In this document: one piece after another, positions 60,488 through 64,000 of the stretch
How positions within the stretch are numbered: position 1 is the stretch's first letter
Layout of the letters: each line of letters starts with the position of its first letter
Source of the DNA: Clostridia bacterium
GTDB lineage: Bacteria > Bacillota_A > Clostridia > Christensenellales > Aristaeellaceae
Assembly (NCBI GenBank): GCA_017517815.1
Contig: JAFWYA010000039.1
Span: 22,050-86,049, forward strand
DNA length: 64,000 nucleotides
Direction: 5' to 3'
Made by a program: the position numbers and the translations under genes
Notes under the pieces: generated by a model
What the model was told of the DNA's origin: nothing
Seen by the model: only the letters and a program-made list of their open reading frames with translations
The model's database searches: none

Positions 60488-61264
60488 TCAGGCTTCCTCC
60501 GTGAGCACATAGCCCGGATAAGTCATCAGCTCGGGCAGACCCTTCTCGTTGATAGCGATGGTATGCTCGTAATGAGAGCACCAGCTGCCGTCATCGGTCA
60601 CAATGGTCCAGCCGTCATCCAGCTGAGCGACCTCCCAGCCACGCTGGGTGATCATCGGTTCAATAGCCAGGGTCATGCCGGCGCGCAGACGCGTGCCGTG
60701 ACCAGGCCTGCCGAAATTGGGTACGCTGGGGTCTTCGTGCATGGCGCGTCCGATGCCGTGACCGGTCAGGTCGCGCACAACGCCGTAGCCGAAGCTTTCG
60801 GCGTAGGACTGCACCGCATAGCCGATGTCGCCCAGATGGTTCCCGTTGATCGCCTGTCGGATTCCCTTGAAAAAGCTCTCTTCCGTCACGTCGATGAGCT
60901 GCTGATGCTCGGGAGCGATCTTGCCCACGCCGACGGTAAACGCGCTGTCCGCCTGCCAGCCGTCAAAAATCAGGCCGCAGTCGACAGAAATGATGTCGCC
61001 TTCCTTCAGGATGGCGTCCTCGGCAGGAATGCCGTGCACCACTTCGTCGTTGATGGACGCGCAGATGGAGGCCGGATAACCCTGATAGTCCAAAAAGGAC
61101 GGGATCGCTTTATGCTTGCGGATGAGCTGCTCGGCGTAAACGTCCAGTTCAGCCGTACTCATACCGGGCTTGATGGCTTCACGCAGGCGGCAAAGCACCT
61201 CGTAAAGCATCGCGCCGGATCTGCGCATGCAGTCAAGCTGTTGTGCATTCTTGAGATAAATCAT
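60488..61264 (-). CDS. map: Methionine aminopeptidase, type I
   Basis: 258 residues. Removes N-terminal Met from new proteins. Metal ligands Asp95 (SVDCG), Asp106, His169 (TGHGIG), Glu202 (IEP) and Glu233 (YEHT) plus His77 (VVHGIP) are all present. No N-terminal zinc or SH3-binding extension. It overlaps adk by 4 bases (ATGA). Confidence 0.97.
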   Translation of the reverse strand: MIYLKNAQQLDCMRRSGAMLYEVLCRLREAIKPGMSTAELDVYAEQLIRKHKAIPSFLDYQGYPASICASINDEVVHGIPAEDAILKEGDIISVDCGLIFDGWQADSAFTVGVGKIAPEHQQLIDVTEESFFKGIRQAINGNHLGDIGYAVQSYAESFGYGVVRDLTGHGIGRAMHEDPSVPNFGRPGHGTRLRAGMTLAIEPMITQRGWEVAQLDDGWTIVTDDGSWCSHYEHTIAINEKGLPELMTYPGYVLTEEA

Positions 61265-61890
61265 GCGATCGCCTCAAGTGTTTTGAAGATCTCAGCGCTG
61301 ATCTCCTCGGGACTGCCGCTGCCGGTGATATTGCACAGAATGCCTTCGCCTGCGTAGTAGTCGATGAGGGGAGCTGTCTTCTGATGATAGACCTGCAGGC
61401 GGTTGAGCACCGTCTCGGGCTTGTCATCATCACGCTGGATCAGGGGAGTGGCGTCTACCTTGCAGATCTTGGAGCCGTTCAGGCGGTCTACATGATAGGG
61501 AGCGCCACACAGAGGGCATACGCGGCGGCCGCTGAGACGGGCTACCAGCACTTCATCGGCAACATCCAGATTGACGGCAGCGTCGATCTTGGCGAAGGTT
61601 GCCAGCGCCTTGGCCTGCTCCACTGTACGGGGGAAACCGTCCAGAATGTAGCCGGGCTTGCAGTCTTCCTTGGTCAGGCGTTCGCGCACGATGTCAATAA
61701 CGACCTCGTCGGGAACCAGCTGACCCTTATCCATGTATGCCTTTGCTTTCAGGCCTGTTTCGGTCTGGGCGGAGATGGCCGCGCGCAGCATGTCGCCGGT
61801 AGAAATCTGGGGAATGCCCAGCTTCTGGCAGATCACCTGTGCCTGCGTGCCCTTGCCTGCACCGGGAGGGCCGAGAAAAATGATGTTCAT
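61261..61890 (-). CDS. adk: Adenylate kinase
   Basis: 209 residues; AMP + ATP to 2 ADP. P-loop GPPGAGKGTQ, then STGDMLRAA, DGFPRTVEQA and a zinc-type lid with CPLC...CKVD. The length is slightly below the usual 214-217. ATG 61890 has AGGAGG 8 bases upstream; the open frame to 61962 is outside the gene. The 141-base gap from secY is long for this operon and holds an inverted repeat. Confidence 0.97.
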   Translation of the reverse strand: MNIIFLGPPGAGKGTQAQVICQKLGIPQISTGDMLRAAISAQTETGLKAKAYMDKGQLVPDEVVIDIVRERLTKEDCKPGYILDGFPRTVEQAKALATFAKIDAAVNLDVADEVLVARLSGRRVCPLCGAPYHVDRLNGSKICKVDATPLIQRDDDKPETVLNRLQVYHQKTAPLIDYYAGEGILCNITGSGSPEEISAEIFKTLEAIA

Positions 61891-61944
61891 AGTTTGACCT
61901 CCTGTTTGCCACTGGGAGCATATGCTCCTCTTTGCACGGATGAA

Positions 61945-62011
61945 GCCGCTAATGCGCGGCACTCTAACAGTATACCCATCAGGTACTTGTGCCGTGCCGC
62001 GCCTTAGCGGC
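61945..62011. repeat. 17-bp inverted repeat between secY and adk
   Basis: Arms 61945-61961 (GCCGCTAATGCGCGGCA) and 61995-62011 (TGCCGCGCCTTAGCGGC) pair at 16 of 17 positions across a 33-base loop. The loop contains TATACT on the minus strand (61969-61974), a possible internal -10 for adk, with no clear -35. Confidence 0.75.
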
Positions 62012-62031
62012 GCATCATTCGTAACGCTCTA

Positions 62032-63321
62032 TCAGGAAATAGAGTCGTAGTTGCGGCTGACGAGCAGGTCGTCCAGCTGACGCTTGGTCTCCAGCACCAC
62101 GCTCACAGCGATCAGCATGCTGCTGGCCGCGAAGGGCAGCTGCACGCGAAGCAGCAGGGTGAACAGGGTGGGAACGGTGGCCAGCACGGCCAGGAAGAGA
62201 GCAGCGAACAGGATGAGACGGTTGTTGACCCTGCGCAGGTAATCCGCGGTGGGCTTACCGGGGCGCACAGAGGGAACGGCGCCGCCCTGCTGCTGAATGT
62301 TCTTGGCCATTTCATCAGGCTGGAAGGAAATGCTGGAGTAGAAGTACGTGAAGGCCACGATCAGCAGCGCGGTAACGATGAGGTACAGCGGGCTGTAGGC
62401 GTTCATGTACTGGCTCCACCAGATCGCAGCACCGCTGTCGGCGCCGCCCACCAGCTGGATGATGGTGCCGGGGAAAGCCATGAAGGAGTAAGCGAAGATG
62501 AGCGGGAGCACGCCAACGCTGACGACCTTCAGGGGGATCACGCTGTTCTGACCGCCAAACATCTTGCGGCCGGAAACGCGCTTGGCAAAGTTCACGTTGA
62601 TGCGGCGCACGCCCAGGTCAACGAAGGTGACCAGAACGACCAGCACAACCATGATCACCAGCACAGCCAGCAGGCTGATCCAGGGGGTCAGGGAAGTGGC
62701 GGTGAACGCCTGCTGCATCAGGGAGCTGATGCCGTTAAACATGTTGGAGATGATACCGGCAAAGATCAACAGGGAGATGCCGTTGCCGATGCCCTTCTCA
62801 GTGATGCGCTCGCCCATCCACATGGCAAGGGCGGTACCGCCAGCCATGGTGACGCCAACCAGCAGGTGGTTGAACCAGCCAGCCTTCACGTAGCCCAGGC
62901 TGCTGACCAGACCGATGGCCTGAATGACAGCCAGAACAACCGTGACGTAGCGGGTGATCTGAGCGATCTTCTTCTGGCCGTCGGGGCCGCTCTTCTGCAT
63001 ACGCTCCAGAGCGGGGATGGCGATGGTCAGAAGCTGCATGATAATGGAGCTATTGATGTAGGGAGTAATGCCCATGGCCATGATGGTCATGTTGGCGAAG
63101 TTACTACCAGTCATCATGTTCAGCAGGTCCAGAATGGGCAGGCTGGAGGTGGAAGCCTGCACCGCGGCGTAGTCAACGCCGGGCGCAGGGATCACGCCAA
63201 CCAGACGGAAAATGATGAGCATACCGAAGGTGTAGATGAGCTTCTTGCGAATATCTTCTACCTTCCAGGCATTGCGAAGGGATTGCCATACGCCGACTTT
63301 CTTGTTAGCGCTCTTGGCCAT
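62032..63321 (-). CDS. secY: Protein translocase subunit SecY
   Basis: 429 residues, ten membrane helices, the channel of the Sec translocon. Signatures: KLIYTFGMLIIFRLVGVIPAPGVD, GITPYINSSIIMQLL, the cytosolic loop ITEKGIGNGISLLIF and the C-terminal PTADYLRRV region. It starts one base after the rplO stop. Confidence 0.97.
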   Translation of the reverse strand: MAKSANKKVGVWQSLRNAWKVEDIRKKLIYTFGMLIIFRLVGVIPAPGVDYAAVQASTSSLPILDLLNMMTGSNFANMTIMAMGITPYINSSIIMQLLTIAIPALERMQKSGPDGQKKIAQITRYVTVVLAVIQAIGLVSSLGYVKAGWFNHLLVGVTMAGGTALAMWMGERITEKGIGNGISLLIFAGIISNMFNGISSLMQQAFTATSLTPWISLLAVLVIMVVLVVLVTFVDLGVRRINVNFAKRVSGRKMFGGQNSVIPLKVVSVGVLPLIFAYSFMAFPGTIIQLVGGADSGAAIWWSQYMNAYSPLYLIVTALLIVAFTYFYSSISFQPDEMAKNIQQQGGAVPSVRPGKPTADYLRRVNNRLILFAALFLAVLATVPTLFTLLLRVQLPFAASSMLIAVSVVLETKRQLDDLLVSRNYDSIS

Positions 63322-63322
63322 C

Positions 63323-63763
63323 TTACTTCACCTCGGCTTTCCCGCCGACCGCCTCGATCTTTTCCTTGGCAGACTCGGTGAACTTTGCGGCCTCGACGGT
63401 GAGCTTCTTGGTGAGCTCGCCATTGCCGAGGATCTTCACGCCGTCCATGGTCTTCTTGATGATACCAGCCGCCTTGAGCAGCTCAGCATTCACGACAACG
63501 CCGTCGTTGAACACTTCCAGCTGACCCACGTTGACTTCAGCATATTCCATACGGAAGATGTTGGTGAAGCCCTTCTTGGGGACGCGGCGATACAGGGGCA
63601 TCTGGCCGCCCTCGAAGCCGGGGCGCTTGCCGCCGCCAGAGCGGGCCTTGGCGCCCTTGTGACCCTTACCGGAGGTCTTACCCAGACCGGAACCAACGCC
63701 TCGACCGAGACGCTTGGCAGCGGTGGTGGAACCCGCGGCGGGTGCCAACTCGTGCAGTTTCAT
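63323..63763 (-). CDS. rplO: 50S ribosomal protein L15
   Basis: 146 residues beginning [20 protein letters not shown], with [18 protein letters not shown] and [20 protein letters not shown], the basic RNA-binding segment typical of L15. GGAGG lies upstream; standard spc operon position between rpmD and secY. Confidence 0.98.
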   Translation of the reverse strand: MKLHELAPAAGSTTAAKRLGRGVGSGLGKTSGKGHKGAKARSGGGKRPGFEGGQMPLYRRVPKKGFTNIFRMEYAEVNVGQLEVFNDGVVVNAELLKAAGIIKKTMDGVKILGNGELTKKLTVEAAKFTESAKEKIEAVGGKAEVK

Positions 63764-63777
63764 AGTGGGTTCCCTCC

Positions 63778-63960
63778 TTAGTCGTTGATTTCCTTAACGT
63801 CGATCATGTGCTTCACGCGGAAGATCTGGCCGCGGACGCAGGCATTGTCTTCCTTCACCACGGTCATGCCGACCTTGCGCAGGCCCAGCGCAGCCACGGT
63901 GTCCTTGTGGACCTGGAGGCTGGCGATCGGCGACTTCTTAAGAGTGATCTGAAGTTTCAT
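63778..63960 (-). CDS. rpmD: 50S ribosomal protein L30
   Basis: 60 residues: [31 protein letters not shown] and [13 protein letters not shown] are characteristic. It follows rpsE by 15 bases with GGAGG in between. Confidence 0.98.
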   Translation of the reverse strand: MKLQITLKKSPIASLQVHKDTVAALGLRKVGMTVVKEDNACVRGQIFRVKHMIDVKEIND

Positions 63961-63975
63961 CGTCTTTCGTCCTCC

Positions 63976-64000
63976 TTAGCCCAGAATTTCTTCAACGGTC
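63976..64000 (-). CDS. rpsE: 30S ribosomal protein S5, 3' end
   Basis: Only the last seven codons are in the window (TVEEILG, then TAA at 63976-63978), which match the usual S5 C-terminus. The position directly before rpmD confirms it. Confidence 0.85.

Overview
The window is high-GC, gene-dense chromosomal DNA that looks like a spore-forming member of the Clostridia. Evidence for this is spoIIGA-sigE and sigG, a Firmicutes-type T-box in front of thrS, the KOW-protein gene between map and infA, sigma-A promoters of the form TTGACA-N17-TATAAT, strong AGGAGG ribosome sites, and frequent TTG/GTG starts. The carbohydrate genes (two ABC importers, GH67, GH39, GH39-like and GH2 enzymes) suggest an anaerobic plant-fibre or gut lifestyle. 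A precise taxon cannot be read from the sequence alone.

Layout. 1-3.9 kb (+): the end of murA, a J-domain protein, spoIIGA-sigE and an amidohydrolase. 3.9-9.5 kb (-): a Cys-rich protein and an apparent operon HAD phosphatase > L,D-transpeptidase > azlC > azlD > membrane protein > trmO. 9.6-11 kb (+): an isolated GH39-like hydrolase. 11.2-13.6 kb (-): a polar amino-acid ABC transporter with an ARG-box-like operator. 13.7-15.8 kb (-): metallophosphoesterase and the two subunits of a class I fumarase. 15.9-20.2 kb: divergent alpha-glucuronidase (GH67) and MBL-fold/GH39 genes. 20.3-24 kb: aconitase, sigG and a sirtuin. 24-30.5 kb (-): a six-gene unit (secreted cysteine-hydrolase-like protein, degenerate phosphoglycerate-mutase-like protein, rarA, orphan sensor kinase, flippase, glycosyltransferase). 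30.6-33 kb: thrS with its T-box. 33-39 kb (+): a zinc-ribbon protein, a membrane protein, a GNAT-phosphomannose isomerase fusion and a sugar ABC importer. 39-48.4 kb (-): GH2, a second sugar ABC importer whose binding-protein gene is frameshifted, an AraC regulator and an MFS permease. 48.5-52 kb (+): NlpC/P60 endopeptidase, D-aminopeptidase, TIM-barrel isomerase-like protein and a Gfo/Idh oxidoreductase. 52-59.6 kb: UgtP-like glycosyltransferase, DUF308 protein, a 1608-residue vWA/pilin-domain surface protein and an FxLYD-like protein. 59.7-64 kb (-): the distal part of the spc ribosomal operon (rpsE-rpmD-rplO-secY-adk-map-KOW-infA-rpmJ).

How genes work together. GH67 and GH39 fit glucuronoxylan side-chain and backbone breakdown. 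GH2 with its importer fits uptake and cleavage of a beta-galactoside-type oligosaccharide under AraC control. Neither sugar importer has its own ATPase, so a shared MsmX-type ATPase elsewhere is implied. NlpC/P60 plus DppA fits murein-peptide recycling. Fumarase and aconitase suggest a partial citrate cycle.

The points most worth a second look are the active-site-less mutase-like protein, the GNAT-PMI fusion, the frameshifted binding protein, a family of palindromic elements placed just after stop codons, a 17-bp inverted repeat inside the spc operon, the ARG-box operator, and the early end of the spc operon after rpmJ. No tRNA, rRNA, CRISPR array, insertion sequence or prophage was seen.
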